Shown: positions 10,793-20,206, counted from the stretch's first letter. The stretch: DNA of 64,000 bases from Niallia sp. Man26 (GCF_022049065.2 NZ_CP095743.1:883001-947000), one strand, 5' to 3'. The notes: a model not told the origin generated them from the letters alone. A program made the numbers and translations.

Positions 10793-11129
10793 CTATAGTA
10801 GGAAAAGTCCAAGCTCCTTAAAAGGAATTTGGTTTGAAATTAAATTCCTGAGGTAATAATACTAAATATAGCTTGAAGTGAATACGCTTATAAAAAGAAT
10901 CTCCTTACTTAGGCAAAAACCGTTTAAATAACCGTGAATATAGGCATACATTGGTTTTTGCTGATTTCAGGATATTTTAATTCCATTTAAAGCGGTTTTG
11001 TCATAAAATATAAAGTACAAGGTACAATAGCAGTTGACCTTCTATTTTAAAAAATGAAGCATGGGATAAAACGAATATCTGTATGGGGGTTTAGTCCCTT
11101 CCATTATAGCTTGAAGGGAGTGTTGCAAA
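10793..11129. other. intergenic region upstream of mecA
   Basis: About 340 bases without a gene. Two small inverted repeats are visible: AGGAATTT/AAATTCCT around 10824-10850 and GCAAAAACC/GGTTTTTGC around 10914-10962. A mecA promoter should lie near TTGTCA...TACAAT at about 10998-11028, but its spacer (19) is long. Confidence 0.4.
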
Positions 11130-11789
11130 ATGGAAATTGAACGTATTAATGATCATACAGTTAAGTTTTATATTTCGTATATTGATATAGAAGAACGCGG
11201 TTTTAAGCGGGAGGAAATATGGTATAACCGAGAAAGAAGCGAAGAGCTTTTTTGGGAGATGATGGACGAAGTTCATCAAGAGGAAGATTTTATTTTGGAT
11301 GGGCCGTTATGGATTCAAGTTCAAGCATTGGATAAAGGACTTGAAATACTTGTGACAAGAGCACAGCTGTCAAAAGACGGTCAGAAATTCGAAATCTCCA
11401 TTCCGGAAGACAAGCTGAAGGATCTGCCATTGGATGACCGCTTTGAAGATTTAATGGATCAGCACTTCACAGTCAAGGATGGAGACGATGACTTTGGGGA
11501 AAACCTTGAATTCCTTATCGCTTTTAAGGAATTTGAAGACTTAATTTCCCTCAGCAAACTTCATGGACTGGAAGGAATCGATACAAAACTTTACACATAC
11601 AAGAACGAATACTTTTTGTATGTACAGTTTCTTGATGAAGAAACGGATGAAGAAGAAGTCGACAATGCGTTGAGCATCCTACTTGAGTATGGACAAGAAA
11701 CGCAGACAACCATACATGTTGTTGAAGAATACGGCAAAGCAATCATAGAAGACGAAGTATTTATGGAGCTAAGAAAATACTTTCATTAA
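11130..11789 (+). CDS. mecA: adaptor protein MecA
   Basis: Adaptor that delivers ComK and other substrates to the ClpCP protease and activates ClpC. The 219 residues show the typical N-terminal substrate-binding domain (MEIERINDHTVKFYISYID, then RGFKREEIWYNRERSEELFW) and an acidic linker before the C-terminal ClpC-binding domain. GAAGGGAG at 11113-11120 supports the start. As in B. subtilis it lies between spx and coiA, although a cardiolipin synthase gene is inserted here. Confidence 0.97.
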   Translation: MEIERINDHTVKFYISYIDIEERGFKREEIWYNRERSEELFWEMMDEVHQEEDFILDGPLWIQVQALDKGLEILVTRAQLSKDGQKFEISIPEDKLKDLPLDDRFEDLMDQHFTVKDGDDDFGENLEFLIAFKEFEDLISLSKLHGLEGIDTKLYTYKNEYFLYVQFLDEETDEEEVDNALSILLEYGQETQTTIHVVEEYGKAIIEDEVFMELRKYFH

Positions 11790-11798
11790 ATAAATAAA

Positions 11799-11917
11799 GA
11801 GCCTGTTTAATGGTAAGGCAAGAAATTCACATTATAAAGTCTATATATAGTCATGGATTATCTATATAGTAGAAATTGTAATGGTGAGTTTCACCTTACA
11901 GGAGAACAGGCTTTTTA
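11799..11917. repeat. ~118-bp imperfect palindrome after mecA (terminator and possible MITE-like element)
   Basis: Two ~55-base arms pair almost end to end. Both contain AGCCTGTT, then GTAAGG, then CAC...ATTA, then CTATATAG, around a ~10-base loop at about 11849-11858. The outer stem AGCCTGTT/AACAGGCT is followed by TTTTTATTTTT, so it can end mecA transcription. The size is far beyond an ordinary terminator and suggests a mobile palindromic repeat that was co-opted. Confidence 0.7.
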
Positions 11918-11981
11918 TTTTTCATTTAATTTTTTCTCACATAGGGCGTATACATAATTGCAATGATGGCAGGTGTTTAAC

Positions 11982-13499
11982 ATGAATCATACAGCAAGGC
12001 TGGGAATATTTTTAGGAGCCGCAGGCATATTCGTGTATGTTTTTAATTTTTTTATTACCGTTAAGGGCGGAATTATTGGACAGCTTAGCTTAATTATAAG
12101 TCTTTGTGTGATATTTATCGGCTTTGTCATCTTCTTTGAAAACAGGCATCCTACACAAACACTGACATGGCTTGTTGTTCTTGGCAGTTTTCCCGTTGTC
12201 GGCTTTATATTTTATCTCCTGTTTGGACGTAATTATCGAAAAGAAAGAATTTATCGTAAAAAGTACTTTCTTGATAAACAGGCATTTTTGCGAATTGAAA
12301 GAGAAATTGGCACTGGAACAGAAGAAAGGCAAAAGGAAATGGATCTTCATCAGCAAAATTTGTTCCGGCTAGCAGAAAAAATCGGCAACAGCCCCATTTC
12401 ATTCGGCACTTCTTCCACTATCCTCACAAATGGAGATGAAACGTTTTCCTCCATATTAGCTGAGTTGAAAAAAGCAGAGCATCATATTCACCTTGAATAC
12501 TATATCGTGAGGCATGACGACATTGGCCAGCAAATTAAGGATGTCCTAATCGAGAAAGCGAACCAAGGGGTGAAAATAAGATTCCTTTACGATGCAGTCG
12601 GATCATGGCAGCTTTCGAAGCGCTATATTAATGAAATGCGGCAAGCTGGAATTGAGATTGTTGCATTTGGTCCAGTTAAATTTCCGGTACTTAACAGCAA
12701 GTTTAACTTTCGCAATCACAGGAAAATTATCGTTATTGATGGAAATATCGGATTTGTCGGTGGACTCAATATAGGTGATGAATACCTAGGGAAAAATCAG
12801 TCGATTGGCTTTTGGAGGGACACGCACCTTTTGGTGAAAGGAGAAGCGGTCCGGTCGCTACAGCTGATATTTTTGCAGGATTGGTATTATATGACGAATA
12901 GCAGCTTTTTGACAAATGATTACCTAACACCGATTACGGAAGAAAACACACATGGCGGGGTGCAGCTGATTGCCGGCGGTCCTGACAATGAATGGAGTGT
13001 CATCAAAAGTATCTTTTTTTCGATGATGACATCTGCAACGAAATCAATCTGGATTGCAAGCCCTTATTTTATTCCTGATGAGGACATCCTTTCTGCCATT
13101 AAGATTGCTTCATTGAGCGGCATTGATGTACGCATCCTTGTTCCTAATAAGCCGGATAAGCGCATTGTATTTCATGCATCCCGATCGTATTTTCCTGAGC
13201 TGCTTGAGGCAGGTGTGCGTATTTATGAGTATGAAAAAGGCTTTATGCACAGCAAGCTGTTAATCGTAGATAATGAAATAGCTTCCATAGGGACATGCAA
13301 TATGGATATGCGCAGCTTCCACTTAAACTTTGAAGTAAGCGCCTTTTTATACAAAACCCAAAGCACTAAAAAGCTGGCAGATATCTATTTGAAGGATTTG
13401 GAAGATGCTGTGCAGCTTGAAATAGATTCATTCGGGAAAAGACATGTCGGTTTCCGCATCCTCGAATCAACATCAAGGCTTCTATCTCCCCTTTTATAA
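11982..13499 (+). CDS. cls: cardiolipin synthase (phospholipase D family)
   Basis: Condenses two phosphatidylglycerol molecules into cardiolipin in the membrane. Two N-terminal membrane helices (LGIFLGAAGIFVYVFNFFI; LIISLCVIFIGFVIFF) plus a third (WLVVLGSFPVVGFIFYLLFG) precede the catalytic part, which has both HKD motifs, HRKIIVID and HSKLLIVD. The length of 505 is normal. I prefer ATG 11982 over GTG 11973 because AGGTG lies at 11971-11975. A gene here is absent in B. subtilis but commonly seen between mecA and coiA in other bacilli as far as I recall. Confidence 0.93.
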   Translation: MNHTARLGIFLGAAGIFVYVFNFFITVKGGIIGQLSLIISLCVIFIGFVIFFENRHPTQTLTWLVVLGSFPVVGFIFYLLFGRNYRKERIYRKKYFLDKQAFLRIEREIGTGTEERQKEMDLHQQNLFRLAEKIGNSPISFGTSSTILTNGDETFSSILAELKKAEHHIHLEYYIVRHDDIGQQIKDVLIEKANQGVKIRFLYDAVGSWQLSKRYINEMRQAGIEIVAFGPVKFPVLNSKFNFRNHRKIIVIDGNIGFVGGLNIGDEYLGKNQSIGFWRDTHLLVKGEAVRSLQLIFLQDWYYMTNSSFLTNDYLTPITEENTHGGVQLIAGGPDNEWSVIKSIFFSMMTSATKSIWIASPYFIPDEDILSAIKIASLSGIDVRILVPNKPDKRIVFHASRSYFPELLEAGVRIYEYEKGFMHSKLLIVDNEIASIGTCNMDMRSFHLNFEVSAFLYKTQSTKKLADIYLKDLEDAVQLEIDSFGKRHVGFRILESTSRLLSPLL

Positions 13500-13566
13500 G
13501 GGAGGAGCCTTCAGTTTTTTCTAATTAATTGTAAAATTTCATTTTTCAAAGGAGCGTGGCAGTCTA

Positions 13567-14739
13567 TTGTTTACTGCGTTAAATAAGGACGGAAGCATCG
13601 TTTGCGCCTTGGATTTTAAAGAGAAAAAGGAGCTTCAGGCAGAAAAAAGAAACAGCATATTCTATTGTCCAGCATGCCGAAGTGTGGTTGTATTAAAGAA
13701 CGGAGAGAAAAGGCTGCCTCATTTTGCTCACCGTAAGGATGTATCCTGCAGTGGAAGCAGTGAGCAGGAATCATCTTATCATTTGCACGGAAAGCTGCAG
13801 ATATATAATAGATTGAAGGATTTAGGATTAAAGCCAGTACTAGAGCCGTATTTTCCGTCCATTAAGCAAAGAGGAGATATTGGTGTCATGTGGGACAATT
13901 CTTATTATGTCATAGAATTTCAATGTTCTTCCATACCAGTGTCCTGCTTGCAAAAACGGACAAAGCAATATCGAAAAGAAAAGTACCAGCCGATCTGGAT
14001 ATTAGGTTATAAAAATGTGAAACGTTCTAAGAGCTTCTCCCGATTTTCTGCTTTTCAATCCTCATTCCTTGTTCCATTTAAGGGCAAATATATCCTCCCA
14101 GCTTACTGTCCATACCAAAAATCCTTCTATATTATGGATAACCCGATTCCCATTTCTAAAGAGAAATTTATTACCTCTATTAACAAGCTTCCACTAGCTG
14201 CTGTCACCCTCCGTGAACAAACAATAAATCTTAGCAGCAATTTTCCATACAGTGATTGGCAATCTGCCATTCAAAAACAAAAGAATAACCATATACATTA
14301 TCATTCAAACGAGAATGACCGCTTTTTGCGATATCTCTACAAAAGTGGTTTGCATCCGCATGTTATACCGCCATTCATTGGCATTCCCTTGAAAGAAGGA
14401 ATTAAACTGTTAACTCCTCCTTTAATCTGGCAGGCATATTTGTATATTGACTGTTTTCTGCCAGCTAGAAAAATTGTTTCTCTTCATAAAGTTTATGATG
14501 CTTTTCTAAGCAGAATAAAAAGGGGGGACATCACAGTCCGCAATCTTCCCAATATTATAGACAGTAATTGGAGGAATACAGTTAATGATTACTTAACAGT
14601 GCTTGTGAAAATGAAGGTGATAGAAGAGATTCGGCCAGATTTTTTTACAAGCAGTGAGGAAGCTTGCCTTAGCTCAGACTCCCTGGCAAAACACGAGGAG
14701 GATTTTTATTTAAGGTTAAAAGGAGGGAGTTTACAATAA
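13567..14739 (+). CDS. coiA: competence protein CoiA
   Basis: CoiA is needed for processing of imported DNA in transformation. The 390 residues start with a zinc-finger-like element C34-x2-C37-x14-H52-x2-H55-x5-C61, followed by a nuclease-like core with RGDIGV and YVIEFQCS, the D...ExQ pattern of the PD-(D/E)xK fold. The start is a TTG at 13567 with GGAG 12 nt upstream; no ATG fits. The same finger pattern recurs in YjcD at 36.1 kb. Whether this strain is naturally competent cannot be told from here. Confidence 0.93.
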   Translation: MFTALNKDGSIVCALDFKEKKELQAEKRNSIFYCPACRSVVVLKNGEKRLPHFAHRKDVSCSGSSEQESSYHLHGKLQIYNRLKDLGLKPVLEPYFPSIKQRGDIGVMWDNSYYVIEFQCSSIPVSCLQKRTKQYRKEKYQPIWILGYKNVKRSKSFSRFSAFQSSFLVPFKGKYILPAYCPYQKSFYIMDNPIPISKEKFITSINKLPLAAVTLREQTINLSSNFPYSDWQSAIQKQKNNHIHYHSNENDRFLRYLYKSGLHPHVIPPFIGIPLKEGIKLLTPPLIWQAYLYIDCFLPARKIVSLHKVYDAFLSRIKRGDITVRNLPNIIDSNWRNTVNDYLTVLVKMKVIEEIRPDFFTSSEEACLSSDSLAKHEEDFYLRLKGGSLQ

Positions 14740-14904
14740 TAATAGCCAAACGGAAAAATCATTAATGAAATACAGCAAAGCTACATATGATAAGCTTAGT
14801 AAATCACAAAAGTTTAAAAATGAGCAGGAATTTAGTTATAATAGATAGAAAATATCGGGTAGGAAAATTTTTTCGAAATCCGAAGGAAAGATTGGAGGAT
14901 TTAC

Positions 14905-16722
14905 ATGTCTAATGAAACAACTGTAAAAAAACTGCCTTTACGTAATGAAGTTCCAACGGAAGACACATGGAGACTGGAAGACATCTTCGCATCTGATGAT
15001 GACTGGAATAAAGAATTTGAAGAGGTGACGGCCCTCTCGAAAAAAGCAGGGGACTATCAAGGAAAGCTTGCAGAAAGTGCGGATGTTTTGTACGAAGCGC
15101 TTCAATATCAGGATACGCTTTTAAGCCGTTTAGGTAAATTATATACATATGCACATATGCGATATGATCAGGATACAACAAATGGCTTTTATCAAGGCCT
15201 GGACAGTCGGATAAAAAATTTATATGCACAAAGTGCGAGTGAACTCGCATACATTGTCCCAGAACTTCTATCTATTGATGAAGCAATCATAAAGGGTTTT
15301 CTTGAGGAGAAGGAAGAATTGCGCCTGTACGAACAATCATTGGAGGAAATTAACCTTCAGCGTCCGCATGTTCTTTCAGCAGATCAAGAAGCACTTCTTG
15401 CCCAAGCATCTGAAGTATTGGATGCATCTAGCAATACATTCGGCATGCTTAATAATGCGGATATAGAATTCCCGAGCATTAAAGATGAGAATGGGGAAGA
15501 TGTGGAAGTTACACATGGCCGCTATTCACGCTTTTTGGAAAGTGCAGATCAACGTGTGCGTCATGATGCGTTTAAAGCGGTTTATGATACGTATGGGAAA
15601 TTCAAAAATACGTTTTCATCTACATTATCCGGAACAGTAAAAAACCATACATTTAATGCAAGAGTGCGAAATTATAAATCAGCACGGCATGCAGCTCTTG
15701 CAGCTAACAATATTCCTGAACAGGTATATGAAAACCTTGTGGAAACAATCAATGAGTATTTACCATTGCTGCATCGTTATGTAAAGCTTCGTAAAAAGGT
15801 ACTTGGTCTTGAGAAGCTTCATATGTATGACTTGTATACTCCGCTTGTTAAGGATGTGAAAATGGAGATCAGCTATCAAGAAGCTACTGAACATATCCTT
15901 AAAGGACTTGCACCGCTAGGAGAGGAGTATTTATCCATTCTGAAAGAAGGCTTTGAAAACCGATGGGTTGACGTTCACGAGAACAAAGGGAAAAGAAGCG
16001 GAGCTTATTCATCAGGAACATACGGCACCAATCCATATATCCTAATGAACTGGCAGGATAATGTGAATAACCTGTTTACTTTGGCTCATGAATTCGGACA
16101 TTCTGTTCACAGCTATTATACAAGAAAATCACAGCCGTACCCGTATGGAAATTATTCGATTTTTGTCGCAGAGGTTGCGTCTACATGCAATGAAGCATTG
16201 CTGAACGATTATATGCTAAAAACAATCACAGATGAACAAGAGCGCTTATACTTGCTGAACCATTATTTAGAAGGCTTCAGAGGTACTGTATTCCGTCAGA
16301 CTATGTTCGCAGAGTTTGAGCACCTTATTCATGAAAAGGCGCAAAATAACGAAGCATTGACAGCTGATTTATTTACTTCCGAGTACTATGCGCTAAACAA
16401 AAAGTATTACGGCGAGGAAGATATCATTATTGATGAGGAAATCGGCTTAGAATGGTCAAGAATTCCTCACTTCTATTATGATTACTATGTGTACCAATAC
16501 GCGACAGGCTACAGTGCAGCAACAGCTTTAAGCAAACAAATTCTTGAAGAAGGCAAGCCGGCAGTGGATCGCTATATTGATTTCTTGAAAGCGGGAAGCT
16601 CCGACTATCCAATTGAAGTGCTGAAAAAAGCTGGAGTTGATATGACAAGCAAGGACCCAATCAGAGAGGCTTGCAAAGTATTTGAACAAAAGCTCAACGA
16701 AATGGAAAGTCTGCTTTCTTAA
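14905..16722 (+). CDS. pepF: oligoendopeptidase F
   Basis: Cytoplasmic zinc metallopeptidase of family M3 that cuts oligopeptides of roughly 7-17 residues. The 605-residue chain has the zinc motif H395-E396-F-G-H399 in TLAHEFGHSVHSYY and the usual C-terminal helical part. GGAGG precedes the ATG. Located after coiA as in B. subtilis. It could process peptides taken up by Opp, but that is inference from function only. A perfect hairpin terminator follows. Confidence 0.96.
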   Translation: MSNETTVKKLPLRNEVPTEDTWRLEDIFASDDDWNKEFEEVTALSKKAGDYQGKLAESADVLYEALQYQDTLLSRLGKLYTYAHMRYDQDTTNGFYQGLDSRIKNLYAQSASELAYIVPELLSIDEAIIKGFLEEKEELRLYEQSLEEINLQRPHVLSADQEALLAQASEVLDASSNTFGMLNNADIEFPSIKDENGEDVEVTHGRYSRFLESADQRVRHDAFKAVYDTYGKFKNTFSSTLSGTVKNHTFNARVRNYKSARHAALAANNIPEQVYENLVETINEYLPLLHRYVKLRKKVLGLEKLHMYDLYTPLVKDVKMEISYQEATEHILKGLAPLGEEYLSILKEGFENRWVDVHENKGKRSGAYSSGTYGTNPYILMNWQDNVNNLFTLAHEFGHSVHSYYTRKSQPYPYGNYSIFVAEVASTCNEALLNDYMLKTITDEQERLYLLNHYLEGFRGTVFRQTMFAEFEHLIHEKAQNNEALTADLFTSEYYALNKKYYGEEDIIIDEEIGLEWSRIPHFYYDYYVYQYATGYSAATALSKQILEEGKPAVDRYIDFLKAGSSDYPIEVLKKAGVDMTSKDPIREACKVFEQKLNEMESLLS

Positions 16723-16727
16723 TGTTT

Positions 16728-16760
16728 AAGGCATGCGGCTATTTAGCCGCATGCCTTTTT
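16728..16760. terminator. bidirectional terminator between pepF and the 59-aa gene
   Basis: A 13-bp stem AAGGCATGCGGCT/AGCCGCATGCCTT with loop ATTT and T6 on the plus side. The minus-strand gene at 16759-16938 converges on it. Confidence 0.9.
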
Positions 16761-16938
16761 ACTTATGAAATCCTTTAAACTTCTTGCGATTGTTCATAAA
16801 CGACAAAAATAGAAAGAGCGCGATAAACAAAAGCGGTGAGCTTATATAAAGGGGGATTATATGCATAAGCCCGAGAATATTCAAAAAGAATGCAAACAAG
16901 ATGCAAAGCAGCAGGGATACAGGGATAATTGCCTTCAT
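16759..16938 (-). CDS. 59-aa two-helix membrane protein (YizD-position)
   Basis: The minus-strand ATG at 16938 follows AAAGGAGATGAG with ideal spacing. The product starts MKAIIPVSLLLCILFAFF, has a second hydrophobic stretch YISSPLLFIALFLFLSF, and ends in a basic tail NNRKKFKGFHK. That makes two membrane helices in 59 residues. B. subtilis has a small gene, yizD, in the same slot between pepF and yjbH; I cannot confirm homology. A perfect Fnr-type box at 17083-17098 and a matching -10 suggest oxygen-controlled expression. An overlapping plus-strand frame (16861-17271) has no ribosome-binding site of this quality and is rejected. Confidence 0.72.
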   Translation of the reverse strand: MKAIIPVSLLLCILFAFFLNILGLMHIIPLYISSPLLFIALFLFLSFMNNRKKFKGFHK

Positions 16939-17056
16939 GTTAACTCATCTCCTTTCATTAAGATCAATGCTAGCCTGTCAATAATGTATGTTTCTACATC
17001 ATTAGTTATGAAAGTTTGTCTATTTTGTGAACAAATATACAAACTTATTGATAAGG

Positions 17057-17098
17057 ATAATGATAATATGATATTATTATGTTGTGAAATTAATCACA
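17057..17098 (-). promoter_or_regulatory. Fnr-type box with -10 element upstream of the 59-aa gene
   Basis: TGTGAAATTAATCACA at 17083-17098 is a perfect match to the Bacillus Fnr consensus TGTGA-N6-TCACA. On the minus strand CATTAT at 17057-17062 would be the -10 and would place the start of transcription near 17050, putting the box centre at about -40.5, the classical activator position. The resulting leader is ~110 nt. The half-sites also nearly fit Rex (TTGTGAA-N4-TTCACAA, one mismatch). Confidence 0.55.
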
Positions 17099-17158
17099 AA
17101 CAAACTTATACCCCTTTGTTTGACCGTGAAAAATTTCTCCCATCCCCTTTGTTAATTA

Positions 17159-17199
17159 ATAAAAAAAGGCCTTGCCTTGAGACAGCAAGCCCTTTTTTT
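17159..17199 (-). terminator. terminator of spxH
   Basis: Stem AGGGCTTGC/GCAAGGCCT with one mismatch, ending in T7 on the minus strand. Confidence 0.75.
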
Positions 17200-17217
17200 A
17201 TGTCATCATTTATTTAT

Positions 17218-18093
17218 TTATCCAATATATTTCCAAAACATTCCATACTTTGCAGGAATCTGCTCTACTAACTGTTTAAGCTGCAGCTTTTTCATTTCCT
17301 TTTCCATCTCTTGGATAGACTTGTTATAAACAACGGAAAGCTCTTTAGAAGCAACAAGGTTAAAGCATTTTAAGAAAGATTCCAATGGGGGAGGATCTGC
17401 TTTTTCTGGGACGATTTGAAGCATTTCTTCAATAATTTGTACATATACCTCATAAGGATAATAGCCAGTAACCTTTATTCCTTCCTCCTCAATGTTTTCG
17501 TTAAAGAAAACCAATGTCGGGATTTCGGAAACTTCCATTTCAGAAGTAATTTTTAAATCGCATTGGAAAGCTTTCGCAGCACTTGTTGAGTGAATATCGG
17601 AAATAAACTCAACAACATCCAAGCCGACGCTTGCCGCACAATTTTTCAGCACGTCAAATGTAGCAATATTTTGCTTTTCAAGAAAGAGCATTTCTTGCAG
17701 TTTTCTTAAAAAACGGATGCCGCATTTACGGCCTTGTAATTCAGCTGCTTTTAATGCGATTGAAGCCAAATATGGAGAGACAATGGGATTTTCGAACCAG
17801 AGCGAACCGTCGCATGACATTCCTGTTCTGCTCGCTGTTTGTTCCCAAAGTTCAGCGATATTTTCGTATTTCTTCTTTTTATTCATGTTTAATGTGGCTA
17901 ATCTTCCGCTCAAAACATGCTTTAAGGAAAAATACTGGCCGTATTCAATCTGAAGCTTTTTAATGATAGGCTCTAAAGCCCAACATTCAGGACATAAAGG
18001 ATCGACAAACATGTATATTTCAAGGGGTTTGCTATCAGGGCAATTGTCATCGGCTGTTTTCGGGATGGATGTAGACAAATCTTTTTCAATCAT
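17218..18093 (-). CDS. spxH: ClpXP adaptor protein SpxH (YjbH)
   Basis: Adaptor that binds Spx and accelerates its ClpXP degradation; it aggregates under disulfide stress, freeing Spx. The 291 residues belong to the DsbA/thioredoxin-like YjbH family, with the C34-P-E-C37 motif in [19 protein letters not shown] precedes the ATG at 18093. It follows yjbI by 18 bases, so the haemoglobin and the adaptor form an operon as in B. subtilis. Confidence 0.95.
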   Translation of the reverse strand: MIEKDLSTSIPKTADDNCPDSKPLEIYMFVDPLCPECWALEPIIKKLQIEYGQYFSLKHVLSGRLATLNMNKKKKYENIAELWEQTASRTGMSCDGSLWFENPIVSPYLASIALKAAELQGRKCGIRFLRKLQEMLFLEKQNIATFDVLKNCAASVGLDVVEFISDIHSTSAAKAFQCDLKITSEMEVSEIPTLVFFNENIEEEGIKVTGYYPYEVYVQIIEEMLQIVPEKADPPPLESFLKCFNLVASKELSVVYNKSIQEMEKEMKKLQLKQLVEQIPAKYGMFWKYIG

Positions 18094-18111
18094 GTTTAAT
18101 CACCTTTATCT

Positions 18112-18495
18112 TTAGTTTTCCTCCGAATTAATCATGTGTTTTGCTGTCAAAGCAAGTCTTGAAAAAAGTCCTTCACGAATGGAGTCGTCTAGCTCAACTT
18201 CATCCATTGCTTCACTCATACAGGACAGCCATGCTTTTGCACGCTTTTCCGTAATGGGAAACGGCAAATGCCGGGCCCTAAGCATAGGATGGCCGTGTTC
18301 TTCTGTGTATATTTGCGGCCCTCCTAAATATTGTGTAAGAAACTGCTTTTGTTTTCTTGCAGTTTCTGTTAAATCATCTGGAAAGATAGGAGCTAAATCG
18401 GGGTGTTTGCCAACACGCTCATAAAATGCGTCAACAAGATTGCTAAGCGTTTTTTCCCCAATAACATCATATGGAGTAGGCATTTTATTGACCAT
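18112..18495 (-). CDS. yjbI: group II truncated haemoglobin
   Basis: A small haem globin that binds oxygen; the Bacillus protein is reported to be linked to redox and surface-protein homeostasis. The 127 residues contain the group II signature TARKQKQFLTQYLGG and EEHGHPMLRARHLPFPI with the proximal His. AAGGAG lies 8 nt before the ATG at 18495, so the first Met is used. Co-transcribed with spxH. Confidence 0.95.
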   Translation of the reverse strand: MVNKMPTPYDVIGEKTLSNLVDAFYERVGKHPDLAPIFPDDLTETARKQKQFLTQYLGGPQIYTEEHGHPMLRARHLPFPITEKRAKAWLSCMSEAMDEVELDDSIREGLFSRLALTAKHMINSEEN

Positions 18496-18732
18496 CTTTA
18501 AAACTCCTTTTTGTTTGAAATAATAGGACTTTAAGGAAAAGAATATGAATTATTCCTTTTTATAAGATAAAAAATCACTTAATGCTATTTTACCAATGGT
18601 CTTTTCATTGTACAAATAAATAGCTTGTAAAACTTTATTATCACATTTTCCGGTTTATGCCTGTTTAATTTACAGCGTCATTTTTTCATAAAAAAATATC
18701 CACTAACAAGTACCGGATAAAAGTGTAAGAAA

Positions 18733-18756
18733 GCAGGCCGGTGAATGTCGGCCTGC
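18733..18756 (-). terminator. hairpin after the lytic transglycosylase gene
   Basis: Perfect 8-bp GC-rich stem GCAGGCCG/CGGCCTGC, 8-nt loop, T-rich but interrupted tail on the minus strand. Confidence 0.6.
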
Positions 18757-18767
18757 AAGTAAAATTG

Positions 18768-19427
18768 TTATGCTGTATAATGCTGTGTCACTTTTGCGAC
18801 ATAGTTTTGTGTTTCTTTAAATGGAGGAATTCCTCCATATTTGTTTACATTGCCTGGTCCTGCATTATATGCAGCTAGAGCAAGGCTGACATCGCCATCA
18901 TACTTTGTAAGCATTTGCTTCAAGTACTTAGTGCCTCCCATAATGTTCTGCTCAGGATCATAAGTGTTATTAACTCCCAAACCTCTGGCAGTTGCAGGCA
19001 TCAATTGCATTAAGCCTGATGCGCCGGCATAGCTTGTCGCGTTTGGATTAAAGTTGGATTCCACTTTAATAACAGAACTGATCAGTTTTTCAGGAACACC
19101 GTATTTAGCAGCAGCCTTTTGAATAATATCATCAAAATCTCCATTGCTGCTCGAATCACTTTTCGCTAATTTAGTTAAGCTGATAGGAAGCAGGGAGCTT
19201 GTTGCACTTGTCTGCATTAGATTTGAGCTGGCTGCACTACTAATGCCGGCGTAGCTGCCTAGTGTATTCTGCATGATGCTGTCAGCAGCACCTGTCCCGC
19301 TCGATGAAAAACTGCCGAGCAGTTCTTGAAATAAATTATTTGAAGAAGAGCTGTCAGCAGTTCCTGCAGTTGACATGTTCTGTAATGCTTGCAATTCAAA
19401 TAAAACTTTTAATTGATCTATTTTCAT
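18768..19427 (-). CDS. cwlQ: lytic transglycosylase (SLT domain), CwlQ/YjbJ-like
   Basis: Cuts the glycan strand of peptidoglycan. The first ~100 of 219 residues are Ser/Ala/Thr-rich and low complexity. The SLT domain follows, with the catalytic Glu in [10 protein letters not shown], the GLMQLMP motif and [10 protein letters not shown]. There is no classical signal peptide. Sequence and place agree with B. subtilis YjbJ (CwlQ). GGAGG precedes the ATG. Confidence 0.9.
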   Translation of the reverse strand: MKIDQLKVLFELQALQNMSTAGTADSSSSNNLFQELLGSFSSSGTGAADSIMQNTLGSYAGISSAASSNLMQTSATSSLLPISLTKLAKSDSSSNGDFDDIIQKAAAKYGVPEKLISSVIKVESNFNPNATSYAGASGLMQLMPATARGLGVNNTYDPEQNIMGGTKYLKQMLTKYDGDVSLALAAYNAGPGNVNKYGGIPPFKETQNYVAKVTQHYTA

Positions 19428-19465
19428 GTAGTTCCTCCATATGACTGGTAAACTGAGTTATCTAT

Positions 19466-20053
19466 TTAAATTCCGTTCTTATATTTTTGCTCGTAAAATC
19501 TTCTAACTTTATTTTTGGTCTTTCTTACAGGTATTTGAAAGGATTGAAGGAGCTGTTGGAAATATGCCTGTCCTTCTTTTCTATCGCTTACTTCATATTC
19601 TAACTCATAATCTTCTATATTTAAATAAAAACTGTGATCGAAAACTAGTAAACCATTTCCAGTTTCTTTTTCTGCTCGGATAGTAGTGAGAGAACCAAAA
19701 TAATGAATCTTTTCTGGTGCAATACCTAAGGCCAGCAAAAGTGCTGCAAACTGTTCATCCAAAATTCGGCCTGTCTGAATCATTTCCTCGCCAGCTTCTG
19801 CAGACAGCTGCTTGTTCGTTTCAAGCAGCCCGTCCTCATGGGGCTGCTTTAACGTCAACTCGTAGCCAGCCTGTTTTTTGCGGATTCGCAGTGCAGAGCT
19901 GCGTTCTTTCAAGGCGAAATCTGCCGTGTCAAAATAATGGTTTTCTTGTTTAAATAACTCATTTTCTTTGACTTGATAATGTTCAAGCAAATTGGTGTAT
20001 TCTTCTTTAGTCAGCATATTTTTAAATTCTATTTCAATGTTTTTCTCCATCAT
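19466..20053 (-). CDS. yjbK: CYTH-domain protein YjbK
   Basis: CYTH proteins bind triphosphates in a tunnel fold with metal ions; activities in the family include triphosphatase and adenylate cyclase. The signature ExExK is seen as IEIEFK at residues 5-10, with further acidic/basic strands (ALRIRKKQAGYELTLK, LLVFDHSFYLNIEDYELEYE). 195 residues. AAAGGA is 6 nt before the first of two adjacent ATGs. The substrate is not known. It is divergent from yjbL-relQ, which handles pyrophosphorylated nucleotides, so a link is possible but speculative. Confidence 0.88.
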   Translation of the reverse strand: MMEKNIEIEFKNMLTKEEYTNLLEHYQVKENELFKQENHYFDTADFALKERSSALRIRKKQAGYELTLKQPHEDGLLETNKQLSAEAGEEMIQTGRILDEQFAALLLALGIAPEKIHYFGSLTTIRAEKETGNGLLVFDHSFYLNIEDYELEYEVSDRKEGQAYFQQLLQSFQIPVRKTKNKVRRFYEQKYKNGI

Positions 20054-20155
20054 CCAAATTCCTTTCCCGACTGTTTAACTTTTATGCCTTAAACGGTCTT
20101 AAGGCAAGGTTCTAATAGATATTATCTCTTTGTTTGTTTCTGACTGCAATGTTTA

Positions 20156-20182
20156 GGATAAATTTATCCAATGTGGTAAAAT
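20156..20182 (+). promoter_or_regulatory. perfect 14-bp palindrome next to a -10 element upstream of yjbL-relQ
   Basis: GGATAAATTTATCC (20156-20169) is a perfect palindrome 7 bases before a TAAAAT -10 (20177-20182). It would overlap the -35/spacer region and could be an operator. The factor is unknown. Confidence 0.4.
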
Positions 20183-20206
20183 AGTGCATAGTTGGAGGGT
20201 GAAAAA

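Noticed and set aside
16861..17271. A 136-codon plus-strand frame after pepF
   Set aside because: Low-complexity translation and overlap with the spxH terminator and with the better supported minus-strand 59-aa gene, although a GGGGG precedes its ATG.
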